Shown: positions 52,741-64,000 of the stretch, one piece after another
How the letters are laid out: each line of letters starts with the position of its first letter
Position numbering within the stretch: the first letter of the stretch is position 1
DNA from: Pseudomonas sp. G2-4
GTDB lineage: Bacteria; Pseudomonadota; Gammaproteobacteria; Pseudomonadales; Pseudomonadaceae
Direction of reading: 5' to 3'
Length of the DNA: 64,000 nucleotides
Assembly (NCBI RefSeq): GCF_030064125.1
Contig: NZ_CP125957.1
Coordinates: forward strand, 1,736,001-1,800,000
Notes under the pieces: generated by a model
Seen by the model: only the letters and a program-made list of their open reading frames with translations
Database searches by the model: none
What the model was told of the DNA's origin: nothing
Program-made: the position numbers and the translations under genes

Positions 52741-53667
52741 TCAGCCCGCCATCGCCAGCCGATTACGGCCTTCGCGCTTGGCCACGTACAGCGCGCTGTC
52801 GGCCCGGCGCAACAGGCTTTCCGCCGATTCGCCCGGCAGCAGGGTCGAGCAGCCCAGGCTGACCGTCAGCTCAATTCGTGTGCCGGCCGCAAAATAATCC
52901 TGTGCCTGGGCGGCATACCGCAGTCGCTCACCGACCATGGCGGCGGCATCCCGGCTGGTATTGGAAAGCAGGATCAGAAACTCTTCGCCCCCGAACCTGA
53001 ACACCATGTCCACGTTGCGCAGTTGACTCTTGATCGACTCGGCAACGGCTTTGAGTACTTCATCGCCGACACCATGCCCATGGCTGTCGTTGATGCGCTT
53101 GAAATGATCGATGTCGAGCATCAGCAGCGACAAGGGCTGTAAATGACGCCTGGCCATGTCGATTTCACGTACCAGGGTCTGGTCCATGGCGATGCGATTA
53201 CCGGTGCCGGTCAGTGGGTCGCGCAGGGCGCTTTGGGTGGCAGCACGGTAGAGCAGCGCATTGCGCAGTGGATACAACAACGTCGAGAGCACGGACTCCA
53301 GCTCGCTTTGTTCCGATTCGGAAAAGCGCTGGTTGCGGCGAAATACCAGCTCGCCCAAGTGTTCGCCTTCATGACTGAGGTTGTAGCTCAGGGAATGATG
53401 GCCGCGTTGACCGAATTCGAGACGCAGATCGCTAGGCTTGTGCTGGTAGGCCAATGCATCCAGAGGCACCAATCGCTGAACTTCCCGGAAAAACAAGCCA
53501 AGGATTCGTTGCGGCTCCAGGCTGGTCTGCAGTTGTTGGCTCAGTTGCTGATGCAATTGCGAGAGGTTGACGGACCGCGCCACGAGCGGCGTCGGTCGGC
53601 CGAAGCCCAGGCGCTGCAACTTGGCGCTATCGAAGTCAATCGCGTTGATCTGGGTGGGCGTTTTCAT
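52741..53667 (-). CDS. Diguanylate cyclase (GGDEF domain)
   Basis: It has 308 aa, no transmembrane segment. The N-terminal ~140 residues look like a degenerate GAF-type sensor (FFREVQRLVPLDALAY). The GGDEF domain (~148-305) has FGGEEF as the active site, DIDHFKRIND for GTP/Mg binding, and an RxxD inhibitory site (RNVD, five residues before GGEEF). Predicted active, cytosolic c-di-GMP synthase. Target unknown. Confidence 0.92.
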   Translation of the reverse strand: MKTPTQINAIDFDSAKLQRLGFGRPTPLVARSVNLSQLHQQLSQQLQTSLEPQRILGLFFREVQRLVPLDALAYQHKPSDLRLEFGQRGHHSLSYNLSHEGEHLGELVFRRNQRFSESEQSELESVLSTLLYPLRNALLYRAATQSALRDPLTGTGNRIAMDQTLVREIDMARRHLQPLSLLMLDIDHFKRINDSHGHGVGDEVLKAVAESIKSQLRNVDMVFRFGGEEFLILLSNTSRDAAAMVGERLRYAAQAQDYFAAGTRIELTVSLGCSTLLPGESAESLLRRADSALYVAKREGRNRLAMAG

Positions 53668-54028
53668 TTGGCGTTAGCCCCTAAGCTAAATCTGTCCTGC
53701 CGGGCAAGGTGAGGCGGCTTTGGTTGCGCGTCGTACTGGTCCTTCAGTCCCGTAGGACATCTGATTTGAGTTTAGTCCGCTTCCCTGGCAGTCGTAAGAC
53801 TCGTCTCAACGTCCGTTCCCCGCCGAACATGGCGTGTTTGAGGATATTTAGAGCGAAAGTCGTGCCATTCAGTTCATTAGAATAAAAACCGATTAGGAAT
53901 CAATGGATTGATAGCCAGTCGCTGGCATTTCTTGGTCATTTTTGACGACGTTGGCTTGGCGGTTCGCCTGGCTGGGCCTCGAATGAGGGCGCGTCGCGAC
54001 GGTAAATCGTCGCGACGTGGAGGAGGGG
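53668..54028. other. 361-base intergenic region between divergently ended genes
   Basis: It lies upstream of the cyclase gene and downstream of the YciK-like gene (both minus). The middle part (53850-53910) is AT-richer. It contains the twin palindrome at 53992-54017. No gene or REP repeat is seen. Confidence 0.6.
53992..54017. repeat. Twin palindrome CGTCGCGACG x2
   Basis: Two copies of the self-complementary decamer CGTCGCGACG separated by GTAAAT, thus both a direct and an inverted repeat; it can form a 10-bp stem. It lies 11 bases past the stop of the YciK-like gene; no T-run on either strand. It may be a factor-independent stall or a protein-binding site. Confidence 0.55.
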
Positions 54029-54769
54029 TTATTGCGCGTTGAAGGCTTGGCCGTTGACACCGGAGCTGTCCGGCCCCATCAGGTACAAGTAGACCGGCAT
54101 GATTTCTTCAGGCGTCGGATTGTTGAGCGGGTTTTCCCCCGGATAGGCCTGGGCACGCATGCTAGTACGGGTCGCGCCGGGGTTGATGCTGTTGGCGCGT
54201 ACCGCCGCGACCGTGTCGACTTCGTCGGCCAGGGTCTGCATCAGCCCCTCGGTGGCAAACTTGGACACGCCATAAGCCCCCCAGTAAGCCCGGCCCTTGC
54301 GCCCGACGCTGCTGGAAGTGAAGACCACGGAGGCATCCTTGGACAGCTTGAGCAGCGGTAGCAAGGTGCTGGTGAGCATGAACATGGCATTGACGTTCAC
54401 GTGCATCACTCGCATGAAGTTCTCCCCAGACAACTGCTCCAGCGGCGTACGCGGGCCAATGATCGAGGCGTTGTGCAGCAGACCGTCCAGATGGCCGAAC
54501 TCGGTTTCGATCATCGCTGCCAGTTCATCGTATTGATGGGGCAGGGCGGTTTCGAGGTTGAAGGGAATCACCGCCGGCTGCGGATGACCGGCCGCTTCGA
54601 TTTCGTCATAGACCTGGGTCAGGTTGGCTTCGGTCTTGCCGAGCAACAGTACGGTGGCACCATGGGCGGCGTAGGTTTTTGCCGCAGCGGCACCGATCCC
54701 GCGGCCGGCGCCGGTAACCAGGATCACCCGACCATTGAGCAGGTCGGGACGGGCGGAGTAATCAAACAT
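54029..54769 (-). CDS. YciK-type SDR oxidoreductase
   Basis: It has 246 aa. NAD(P) motif LVTGAGRGIGAAAAKTY (~17-33), NAS (HNASIIGP), SSS and YGVSKFA (YxxxK) as active site. YciK-family dehydrogenase of unknown substrate, commonly found next to mupP and ubiG in Pseudomonas. The ATG at 54769 has GAGGT upstream; the frame extends into repeat A7 and that part was rejected. Confidence 0.9.
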   Translation of the reverse strand: MFDYSARPDLLNGRVILVTGAGRGIGAAAAKTYAAHGATVLLLGKTEANLTQVYDEIEAAGHPQPAVIPFNLETALPHQYDELAAMIETEFGHLDGLLHNASIIGPRTPLEQLSGENFMRVMHVNVNAMFMLTSTLLPLLKLSKDASVVFTSSSVGRKGRAYWGAYGVSKFATEGLMQTLADEVDTVAAVRANSINPGATRTSMRAQAYPGENPLNNPTPEEIMPVYLYLMGPDSSGVNGQAFNAQ

Positions 54770-54834
54770 AAAAACCTCAACAATTAGAGCAGCACAGGAC
54801 CTGTGGCACAGGGCTGTCATGGCAAGTGAGCTTT

Positions 54835-54933
54835 TTGTGGCGAGGGAGCTTGCTCCCGCTGGACCGCGAAGCGGTCCCTGAGTCAGCGGGCGACGGCTTC
54901 GCCACCGAGCGGGAGCAAGCTCCCTCGCCACAA
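54835..54933. repeat. Paired palindromic repeat, family A (A7)
   Basis: TTGTGGCGAGGGAGCTTGCT ... AGCAAGCTCCCTCGCCACAA with inner stems GGACCGCGAAGCGGTCC and GGCGACGGCTTCGCC. It lies between mupP and yciK. Confidence 0.85.
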
Positions 54934-54958
54934 GAGCGGTAGCGTCGATTTCCTCAGC

Positions 54959-55630
54959 TCAGCAACCACACAACGCGTTATCCAGCACTTCGCGCAGCGC
55001 CGAAGGGTGATCGATCACCACATCCGCGCCCCAATGCCTGGGGTTGTCGTCCGGGTGGATATAGCCATAGGTCACCGCGCAGGTCTTGGTGCCGGCATTG
55101 CGGCCGGACTCGATGTCCCGCAGGTCGTCGCCCACGAACAGTACGCTGGCCGGGTCCAGGTCGAGCATCTTGCAGGCCAGGATCAGCGGTTCCGGGTCCG
55201 GCTTGCTGTTCTTCACATGGTCAGGGCAGATCAGCACCTTCGAGCGCTCGGCCAGGCCCAACTGCTGCATGATCGGCTCGGCGAAGCGCACCGGTTTGTT
55301 GGTGACCACGCCCCAGATCAGGTTCGCCGCTTCAATATCGGCCAGCACCTCGGCCATGCCGTCGAACAGATGGCTGTGGACCGCGCAACCCTTGAGGTAG
55401 CGGTCGAGGAACTCCTGGCGCAGTTCCTCGAACCCCGGTGATTCCGGGTCCATGGAAAAGGTCACCGCGACCATCGCCCGGGCTCCGCCGGAAATCTCGT
55501 CGCGAATGTGCTGCGTGTTCATCGGTGGCAGGCCACGGTCGGCGCGCATGGCCTGGCAGATGGCGATGAAGTCCGGCGCGGTGTCGAGCAGCGTGCCGTC
55601 CATGTCGAAGAGAACTGCTTTGAGACGCAT
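54959..55630 (-). CDS. mupP: N-acetylmuramic acid 6-phosphate phosphatase MupP
   Basis: It has 223 aa, HAD superfamily: [10 protein letters not shown] (nucleophile D9), [18 protein letters not shown] and [11 protein letters not shown] motifs. Phosphoglycolate-phosphatase-like, but its position beside ubiG and the YciK gene is that of MupP, which feeds the cell-wall recycling route that bypasses MurA and lowers fosfomycin sensitivity in Pseudomonas. It is 4 bases past the ubiG stop. Confidence 0.88.
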   Translation of the reverse strand: MRLKAVLFDMDGTLLDTAPDFIAICQAMRADRGLPPMNTQHIRDEISGGARAMVAVTFSMDPESPGFEELRQEFLDRYLKGCAVHSHLFDGMAEVLADIEAANLIWGVVTNKPVRFAEPIMQQLGLAERSKVLICPDHVKNSKPDPEPLILACKMLDLDPASVLFVGDDLRDIESGRNAGTKTCAVTYGYIHPDDNPRHWGADVVIDHPSALREVLDNALCGC

Positions 55631-55634
55631 CGAC

Positions 55635-56333
55635 TTACTCCTCGCGCAGGGTTTGGATCATGTAGTTGACGTCGACATCGGCGGCCAGCTTGTAATGCTT
55701 GGTCAGCGGATTGTAGGTCAGGCCGATGATGTCCTTGACGGTCAGCCCGGCCATGCGGCTCCAGGCGCCCAGCTCGGAAGGCCGGATGAATTTCTTGAAG
55801 TCGTGGGTGCCACGCGGCAGCAGCTTCATGATGTATTCGGCGCCGATGATGGCGAACAGGTAGGCTTTCGGGTTGCGGTTGATCGTGGAGAAGAACACCT
55901 GGCCGCCGGGCTTGACCATGCGAAAGCACGCGCGGATGACCGATGACGGGTCCGGTACGTGTTCGAGCATTTCCAGGCAGGTGACCACGTCGAACTGCCC
56001 GGGCATTTCCTCGGCCAGGCCTTCGGCGGTGATCTGCCGATATTCCACGCTGACGCCGGACTCCAGTTGATGCAATTGCGCAACCGCCAGCGGTGCTTCG
56101 CCCATGTCGATGCCCATCACCGTCGCCCCGCGCTGGGCCATGGCCTCGCTGAGGATGCCGCCGCCACAGCCGACGTCGAGGACCTTCTTGCCGGCCAGAT
56201 TGACCCGCTCGTCAATCCAGTTGACCCGCAACGGGTTGATGTCGTGCAGCGGTTTGAATTCGCTTTCGCGGTCCCACCAGCGATGGGCCAGGGCTTCGAA
56301 TTTGGCGATTTCGGCGTGGTCAACGTTGCTCAT
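55635..56333 (-). CDS. ubiG: Ubiquinone biosynthesis O-methyltransferase UbiG
   Basis: It has 232 aa. SAM-binding [15 protein letters not shown] (~51-65) and [10 protein letters not shown]. It performs two O-methylations in ubiquinone synthesis. The ATG at 56333 ([20 protein letters not shown]) is preferred over the longer frame from 56378. It is operonic with mupP. Confidence 0.95.
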   Translation of the reverse strand: MSNVDHAEIAKFEALAHRWWDRESEFKPLHDINPLRVNWIDERVNLAGKKVLDVGCGGGILSEAMAQRGATVMGIDMGEAPLAVAQLHQLESGVSVEYRQITAEGLAEEMPGQFDVVTCLEMLEHVPDPSSVIRACFRMVKPGGQVFFSTINRNPKAYLFAIIGAEYIMKLLPRGTHDFKKFIRPSELGAWSRMAGLTVKDIIGLTYNPLTKHYKLAADVDVNYMIQTLREE

Positions 56334-56394
56334 GTGCAGATCCTCGAAAAGCTTGAAAAGTCGTGTGCCCCGAGCCATGGCTCCAGGGGCTGGG

Positions 56395-57726
56395 TTATTC
56401 GTGGTGACCGCTGATGCGACGGCCCCAGGCCTGGGCCGTGGCAGTCAGTTGCGATTCGTCCAGGCGAGTCAGCCGGCCATCTTCCAGCAACGGCTTGCCG
56501 GCCACCCACAGGTGTTTCACGCAATCGCGGCCGGTGGCGTAGATCAGTTGCGACACCGGGTCGTAGATCGGCTGCTGCGCCAGGCCCGACAGGTCAAACG
56601 CCACCAGGTCGGCGGCCTTGCCGACTTCCAGGGAGCCGGCGGTCGCTTCGATGCCCAGCGCCCTGGCGCCATTGAGCGTGGCCATGCGCAACGCCCGGTG
56701 GGCGTCCAAAGCCGTGGCCGAGCCGGCGACAGCCTTGGCCAGCAGCGCGGCAGTGCGCGTCTCGCCGAGCAAATCCAGGTCGTTGTTGCTCGCCGCGCCG
56801 TCGGTGCCGACCGCCACATTGACCCCGGCCTGCCACAAGCGCTCCACCGGGCAGAAGCCGCTGGCCAACTTCAAGTTCGATTCCGGACAATGGATCACGC
56901 TGCAGTTGTTTTCTACCAGTAACGCCTGGTCTTCATCGCTGACCTGAGTCATGTGCACGGCCTGGAAGCGCGGTCCCAAAAGGCCCAGTCGTCCCAGCCG
57001 GGCCATGGGGCGCTCGCCGGTGTTTTCCACAGCCTGCTGCACTTCGAAGGCGGTTTCGTGAACATGCATATGAATGGCCGCGTCCAGCTCTTCGGCGATC
57101 ACGCGGATTTTCTCCAGGTTCTCGTCGCCCACCGTGTAGGGCGCATGGGGGCCGAATGCAACTTTGATCCGTGGATGATGCTTGAGGTCGCCAAAAAGCT
57201 CGATGCCCTGACGAATGGCATCGTCGGCGCTGGCAGCGCCGGGAATAGGGAAATCCAGGATCGGAATGGCGATTTGCGCGCGGATGCCGCTGTTATGCAC
57301 GCGTTCGCTGGCAACCTTAGGGTAGAAGTACATGTCCGAGAAACAGGTGATGCCGCCCTTGATCTGCTCGGCGATTGCCAGGTCGGTGCCATCGCGCACG
57401 AAATCTTCATCGACCCATTTGGCTTCGGCTGGCCAGATATGCTGTTCCAGCCAGGTCATCAAGGGCAGGTCGTCGGCCAGGCCGCGGAACAAGGTCATCG
57501 CCGCATGGCCGTGGGCGTTGATCAGGCCGGGGCTGAGCAGCATGCCGGGCAGTTCGCGAACCTGGGCGGCGTCACATTTCAGGGCTTCTGCCCGTGGGCC
57601 GATGAACACGATGCAACCGTCGCGGATGCCCAGGCCATGATCCTTGAGCACCACACCGGCGGGTTCGACAGGCACCAACCAGGTCGGCAGCAATAATAAG
57701 TCGAGCGCAACGGCAGGCTTGGGCAT
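56395..57726 (-). CDS. mtaD: 5'-methylthioadenosine/SAH deaminase (TRZ/ATZ family)
   Basis: It has 443 aa, amidohydrolase fold. Metal ligands: NAHGHAA (~70-76), HMHVHE (~220), and GTDGAASN (Asp). In P. aeruginosa the equivalent gene product deaminates methylthioadenosine to methylthioinosine, which is phosphorylysed and passed to MtnA. It is divergent from mtnA, sharing a 106-base promoter region. It is also known simply as a TRZ/ATZ family hydrolase. Confidence 0.88.
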   Translation of the reverse strand: MPKPAVALDLLLLPTWLVPVEPAGVVLKDHGLGIRDGCIVFIGPRAEALKCDAAQVRELPGMLLSPGLINAHGHAAMTLFRGLADDLPLMTWLEQHIWPAEAKWVDEDFVRDGTDLAIAEQIKGGITCFSDMYFYPKVASERVHNSGIRAQIAIPILDFPIPGAASADDAIRQGIELFGDLKHHPRIKVAFGPHAPYTVGDENLEKIRVIAEELDAAIHMHVHETAFEVQQAVENTGERPMARLGRLGLLGPRFQAVHMTQVSDEDQALLVENNCSVIHCPESNLKLASGFCPVERLWQAGVNVAVGTDGAASNNDLDLLGETRTAALLAKAVAGSATALDAHRALRMATLNGARALGIEATAGSLEVGKAADLVAFDLSGLAQQPIYDPVSQLIYATGRDCVKHLWVAGKPLLEDGRLTRLDESQLTATAQAWGRRISGHHE

Positions 57727-57793
57727 CGTGGAACGGTTCCATGGGTTATAAAGAATGGCGAAGTATACCCGAGCGTCTTCGCGGTGGGATCGC

Positions 57794-57799
57794 TATAAT
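57794..57799 (+). promoter_or_regulatory. -10 box upstream of mtnA
   Basis: Perfect TATAAT 33 bases before the mtnA ATG; the -35 region (GAGCGT) is poor. It lies in the short gap between divergent mtaD and mtnA. Confidence 0.5.
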
Positions 57800-57832
57800 C
57801 GGCGGCTTTTGTTCATGAGTGCGGGGTGAGGG

Positions 57833-58909
57833 ATGCGCGATCGACTGTTGGCTGCGGAGAAGGTGAAGGCCATCGATTGGCGGGATGGCGCCCTGTACCT
57901 GCTGGATCAGCGTATTTTGCCGTTCGAGGAAAACTGGATCGCCTACACCAGCGCGGCGGGCGTGGCAGAGGCGATCCGCTCGATGGTGGTGCGCGGTGCG
58001 CCGGCCATTGGCATCAGCGCGGCCTATGGCGTGGTGCTGGCGGCGCGGGCGCGGGTAGCCGAGGGCGGTGACTGGCAGGCGGCGCTGGAAGCCGATTTTG
58101 CCTTGTTGGCCAATTCCCGGCCGACAGCGGTGAACCTGTTCTGGGCACTGGACCGGATGCGCGACCGGCTGGGGCGCTTGAAAAAGCACGCCGAGCCGCT
58201 GGCGGTCCTTGAGGCCGAAGCCATCGCGATCCATGAGAGCGACCGCGAAGCCAACCTGACCATGGCCCAGCTCGGTGTCGACCTGATCCGCAAGCACCAG
58301 GGCAACGCCCAGGCCATCCTGACCCACTGCAACACTGGCGCCCTGGCCACCGGCGGCTTCGGCACTGCCCTGGGGGTGATTCGCGGCGCATTCCTCGAAG
58401 GCATGGTCGAGCGTGTCTATGCCGACGAAACCCGTCCTTGGCTGCAGGGCTCGCGCCTGACCGCCTGGGAGCTGGCCAACGAAGGCATCCCGGTGACCCT
58501 CAACGCCGATTCCGCGGCTGCCCACATCATGAAAACCAAGGGCGTGACCTGGGTGATCGTCGGCGCCGACCGTATCACCGCCAATGGCGACGTGGCGAAC
58601 AAGATCGGCACCTATCAACTGGCGGTCTGCGCCATGCACCACGGCGTGCGCTTCATGGTGGTGGCGCCGAGTTCGACCATCGACATGAGCCTGGCCAGCG
58701 GTGAAGACATCCCGATTGAAGAGCGCGACGGGAGCGAACTGTTGGAAGTCGGCGGCAAGCGGGTCGGGGCGGATGTGGACGCTTTCAATCCGGTGTTCGA
58801 CGTCACCCCGGCGGACCTGATCGACGCGATCATTACGGAGAAGGGCATTGTCGAGCGCCCGGATACCGCGAAGATGGCGCAGTTGATGTGTCGCAAGCGC
58901 TTGCATTGA
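57833..58909 (+). CDS. mtnA: Methylthioribose-1-phosphate isomerase MtnA
   Basis: It has 358 aa, eIF2B-like fold. [25 protein letters not shown] (catalytic Cys) and [17 protein letters not shown] (catalytic Asp) are intact. It converts MTR-1-P to MTRu-1-P in methionine salvage. The rest of the mtn pathway is not in the window. The ATG has GAGGG directly before it. Confidence 0.95.
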   Translation: MRDRLLAAEKVKAIDWRDGALYLLDQRILPFEENWIAYTSAAGVAEAIRSMVVRGAPAIGISAAYGVVLAARARVAEGGDWQAALEADFALLANSRPTAVNLFWALDRMRDRLGRLKKHAEPLAVLEAEAIAIHESDREANLTMAQLGVDLIRKHQGNAQAILTHCNTGALATGGFGTALGVIRGAFLEGMVERVYADETRPWLQGSRLTAWELANEGIPVTLNADSAAAHIMKTKGVTWVIVGADRITANGDVANKIGTYQLAVCAMHHGVRFMVVAPSSTIDMSLASGEDIPIEERDGSELLEVGGKRVGADVDAFNPVFDVTPADLIDAIITEKGIVERPDTAKMAQLMCRKRLH

Positions 58910-59355
58910 GATAGTTGTCGTCAGATATATCGCTATCGCGAGCAGGCTCGCTCCCACATTGGATTGGTGCTGTGTCCTAAATCTCGGGCATACAAAAAAC
59001 CCCTGTGGGAGCGAGCCTGCTCGCGATAGAGCCCTAACAGTCAACAAATACCTTGCATTTGCCCTTCAAATCTTCATTCACAGTGCCTCTGAGGCCCTCT
59101 CGTCCTCTATCAGCCTGTCACCGGTCAACTAACTATGCTCCATGCGCATCAGGGGGATAGGTGCGTGGCGGCTCTTGTGATAACATCCGGCGGTTTCCAG
59201 GGCTGCCTCGCGAGGTGGCCTTTACTGCGCAGATCCATGGCATAACTCGTTGATTTGTCGTAAGTCGCTGCACGGCATTTGTTCTGCAGCGGCGAGCTTC
59301 GTTCGTCCCATCTGGATGTGACGAGGTTTCACCAGAAAAAGGAATCAGGCTTCTC
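58910..59355. other. 446-base mtnA-gyrA intergenic region
   Basis: It contains repeat B8 (58934-59029), then ~300 bases with two hairpins: CCTCG-CGAGG (59206-59215) and CGCTGCA-N12-TGCAGCG (59266-59291), the latter probably in the gyrA leader. No confident promoter hexamers were found, and no gene. Confidence 0.6.
58934..59029. repeat. Paired palindromic repeat, family B, reversed orientation (B8)
   Basis: TATCGCGAGCAGGCTCGCTC ... GAGCGAGCCTGCTCGCGATA with heads inward; both arms carry the same core variant (CAGG/CCTG), i.e. compensated. Confidence 0.85.
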
Positions 59356-62019
<2,664 letters not shown>

Positions 62020-62030
62020 GCGGGCACACA

Positions 62031-62064
62031 GGGGGCGGATGAAGATTCGCCCCCTTGTTGTTTG
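62031..62064 (+). terminator. Rho-independent terminator after gyrA
   Basis: GGGGGCG-N10-CGCCCCC followed by TTGTTGTTTG, starting 12 bases after the gyrA stop. Confidence 0.85.
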
Positions 62065-62140
62065 TCCCGTTTGAAAATTTGCGACACGGCGCATTCTCCT
62101 GTGGGGCTGATGCTGCTCACTCAAGGGTTGTTCGAGTCAC

Positions 62141-62230
62141 TGTGGCGAGGGAGCTTGCTCCCGCTTGGGTGCGAAGCGCCCATAAAATGGGTCTGCTGCG
62201 CAGCCCAGCGGGAGCAAGCTCCCTCGCCAC
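62141..62230. repeat. Paired palindromic repeat, family A (A8)
   Basis: TGTGGCGAGGGAGCTTGCTC ... GAGCAAGCTCCCTCGCCAC. Confidence 0.85.
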
Positions 62231-62322
62231 GGGTTCAATGCAATCCTTATGGGCGGTGATCACCCTCGGGTGATGGGTTGAATGAAGATTTAAGTGACCA
62301 CTAGATCAGAGCGAGATTGGAT

Positions 62323-63408
62323 GTGAGCAAGAGAGCCTATAACTTCTGTGCCGGCCCGGCGGCGCTGCCTGAAGCGGTCCTGAAGCGTGCCCAGGGTGAA
62401 CTTCTCGACTGGCATGGCAAAGGCCTGTCCGTCATGGAAATGAGCCATCGTAGCGATGAGTTCGTGTCCATTGCCACCAAGGCCGAGCAGGACCTGCGTG
62501 ATCTGCTGAACATCCCGTCCAACTACAAGGTGCTGTTCCTGCAGGGCGGCGCCAGCCAGCAGTTCGCCCAGATCCCGCTGAACCTGCTGCCGGAAAGCGG
62601 CAAGGCCGACTACATCGACACCGGCATCTGGTCGCAGAAAGCCATCGAAGAAGCTTCGCGTTATGGCCACGTCAACGTTGCCGCGACCGCCAAGCCCTAC
62701 GACTACTTCGCCATTCCCGGGCAGAACGAATGGAGCCTGTCCAAGGACGCGGCCTACGTTCACTACGCGCCGAACGAAACCATCGGCGGCCTGGAATTCA
62801 ACTGGATCCCGGAAACTGGCGACGTGCCCCTGGTGGCCGACATGTCTTCGGACATCCTCTCGCGTCCTGTGGATATTTCCCGTTTCGGCATGATCTACGC
62901 CGGCGCCCAGAAGAACATCGGTCCGAGCGGCATCCTGGTCAACATCATTCGTGAAGACCTGCTGGGACGCGCCCGTTCCCTGTGCCCGACCATGCTCAAC
63001 TACAAGGTCGCGGCCGACAACGGCTCGATGTACAACACCCCGCCGACCCTGGCCTGGTACCTGTCGGGCCTGGTGTTCGAATGGCTGAAGGAGCAGGGCG
63101 GTGTCGAAGCCATCGGCAAGCTCAACGAAGTGAAGCAGCGCACGCTGTATGACTTTATCGACGCCAGCGGCCTGTACAGCAACCCGATCAACAAGACCGA
63201 TCGTTCGTGGATGAACGTTCCGTTCCGCCTGGCCGACGACCGTCTCGACAAGCCGTTCCTGGCCGGGGCCGACGAACGCGGCCTGCTGAACCTCAAGGGG
63301 CACCGCTCGGTCGGTGGCATGCGCGCCTCCATCTATAACGCCGTCGATATCACCGCGGTCAACGCGCTGATTTCCTACATGGCAGAGTTCGAGAAGGAAC
63401 ACGGTTAA
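62323..63408 (+). CDS. serC: Phosphoserine aminotransferase SerC
   Basis: It has 361 aa, PLP-dependent: PLP-lysine region GAQKNIGPSG; HRSVGGMRAS near the C-terminus. It makes phosphoserine and also serves pyridoxal phosphate synthesis. Start: GTG 62323 (MSKRAYNF), the family start; a TTG at 62317 would add two residues. Its stop overlaps pheA by one base (TAATG). Confidence 0.95.
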   Translation: MSKRAYNFCAGPAALPEAVLKRAQGELLDWHGKGLSVMEMSHRSDEFVSIATKAEQDLRDLLNIPSNYKVLFLQGGASQQFAQIPLNLLPESGKADYIDTGIWSQKAIEEASRYGHVNVAATAKPYDYFAIPGQNEWSLSKDAAYVHYAPNETIGGLEFNWIPETGDVPLVADMSSDILSRPVDISRFGMIYAGAQKNIGPSGILVNIIREDLLGRARSLCPTMLNYKVAADNGSMYNTPPTLAWYLSGLVFEWLKEQGGVEAIGKLNEVKQRTLYDFIDASGLYSNPINKTDRSWMNVPFRLADDRLDKPFLAGADERGLLNLKGHRSVGGMRASIYNAVDITAVNALISYMAEFEKEHG

Positions 63409-64000
63409 TGTCCGAGCAAGAACTCAAGGCGCTGCGCCTGCGCATCGATGCCCTGGACGAAAAAGTCCTCGAGCTGATCAGTGAGCGTGCGCGCTGCGCC
63501 CAGGAAGTCGCCCGGGTGAAGATGGCTTCCCTGGCGGAGGGCGAAGTGCCGGTGTTCTACCGTCCCGAGCGGGAGGCGCAGGTCCTCAAGCGGGTCATGG
63601 AGCGCAACCAGGGGCCGCTGGGCAACGAAGAAATGGCGCGGTTGTTCCGCGAGATCATGTCGTCGTGCCTGGCCCTCGAACAGCCGTTGAAAGTCGCCTA
63701 CCTGGGGCCAGAAGGTACCTTCACCCAGGCCGCTGCCATGAAGCACTTCGGTCACGCCGTGATCAGCAAGCCCATGGCGGCCATCGACGAAGTCTTCCGC
63801 GAAGTGGCGGCCGGCGCAGTGAATTTTGGCGTGGTGCCGGTGGAAAACTCCACCGAAGGCGCGGTCAACCACACGCTGGACAGCTTCCTCGAACACGACA
63901 TGGTGATTTGCGGCGAAGTCGAGCTGCGCATCCACCATCACCTGTTGGTGGGCGAGAACACCAAGACCGACAGCATCAGCCGGATCTATTCCCACGCCCA
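63408..64000 (+). CDS. pheA: Chorismate mutase / prephenate dehydratase PheA (3' truncated)
   Basis: The visible 197 residues comprise a chorismate mutase domain (~1-90; LRLRIDALDEKVLELISERA, catalytic Arg/Lys/Glu pattern) and the start of prephenate dehydratase (~95 onward; VAYLGPEGTFTQAAAMKHFG, FGVVPVENSTEGAVN). The reading frame is open to the window edge; about 45% of the ~365-aa protein (including the ACT domain) lies beyond. ATG overlaps the serC stop. Confidence 0.95.
   Translation, partial: MSEQELKALRLRIDALDEKVLELISERARCAQEVARVKMASLAEGEVPVFYRPEREAQVLKRVMERNQGPLGNEEMARLFREIMSSCLALEQPLKVAYLGPEGTFTQAAAMKHFGHAVISKPMAAIDEVFREVAAGAVNFGVVPVENSTEGAVNHTLDSFLEHDMVICGEVELRIHHHLLVGENTKTDSISRIYSHA

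Larger units (their letters stand above)
62020..62322. other. 303-base gyrA-serC intergenic region
   Basis: It contains the gyrA terminator (62031-62064) and repeat A8 (62141-62230), then ~90 bases leading to serC. No other gene. Confidence 0.7.

Overview
The window is chromosomal DNA from a gamma-proteobacterium, almost certainly a Pseudomonas of the fluorescens group. The evidence is the high G+C content, the gene order flhA-flhF-fleN-fliA-cheYZAB-motCD-parC-parP-cheW followed by ccmABCDEFGHI, the block mupP-ubiG-MTA deaminase-mtnA-gyrA-serC-pheA, and dense REP/REPIN-type intergenic palindromes. There is no prophage, integrase, insertion sequence, tRNA, rRNA or CRISPR array. Codon usage looks uniform, so this reads as core genome.

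Region 1 (1-15082) is the distal part of the polar flagellum and chemotaxis locus, all on the plus strand. It holds the 3' end of flhB, flhA behind a convincing sigma-54 promoter, the number and placement GTPase/ATPase pair flhF and fleN, sigma factor fliA, the chemotaxis genes cheY, cheZ, cheA and cheB, stator genes motC and motD, the array-positioning pair parC (ParA-like) and parP (CheW-like), cheW, and a small DUF2802 protein. CheA has four copies of a short acidic motif in its linker that resemble CheY-docking peptides of FliM and CheZ.

Region 2 (15349-17246, minus) is an overlapping pair: an orphan FlhB C-terminal-domain protein and a FliK-type hook-length protein. Region 3 (17444-24831, plus) is a complete cytochrome c maturation (System I) operon, ccmA-I, ending in a proline-rich lipoprotein.

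Region 4 (25112-41754) is a mosaic of short housekeeping and stress units: speE, an LtaS-like sulfatase-fold membrane protein, a DUF3309 micro-protein, an SDR, a YnfA-type protein, a divergent CsrA paralogue, UPF0270, the NAGGN osmolyte operon (amidotransferase, synthetase, M42 peptidase; minus), mnmC, a two-domain polyphosphate:AMP phosphotransferase, a thiolase and a DUF6316 protein.

Region 5 (41755-54769) carries a DMT permease, fumC, a DUF2059 secreted protein, a BolA protein, trhO, a DsbA-like protein and an ABC exporter. It continues with a membrane GGDEF-EAL protein, a TenA/haem-oxygenase-fold protein with diiron-like residues, a GGDEF diguanylate cyclase and a YciK-type SDR. Region 6 (54959-64000) has mupP, ubiG and an MTA/SAH deaminase on the minus strand, then mtnA, gyrA, serC and the 5' part of pheA on the plus strand.

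Functional links inside the window: SpeE produces methylthioadenosine, which the deaminase and MtnA can salvage. FleN, FlhF and FliA control flagellar number and late genes, while ParC and ParP place the chemotaxis array at the same pole. Seventeen paired palindromic repeats of two families fill most gaps between transcription units but are absent inside the long operons.
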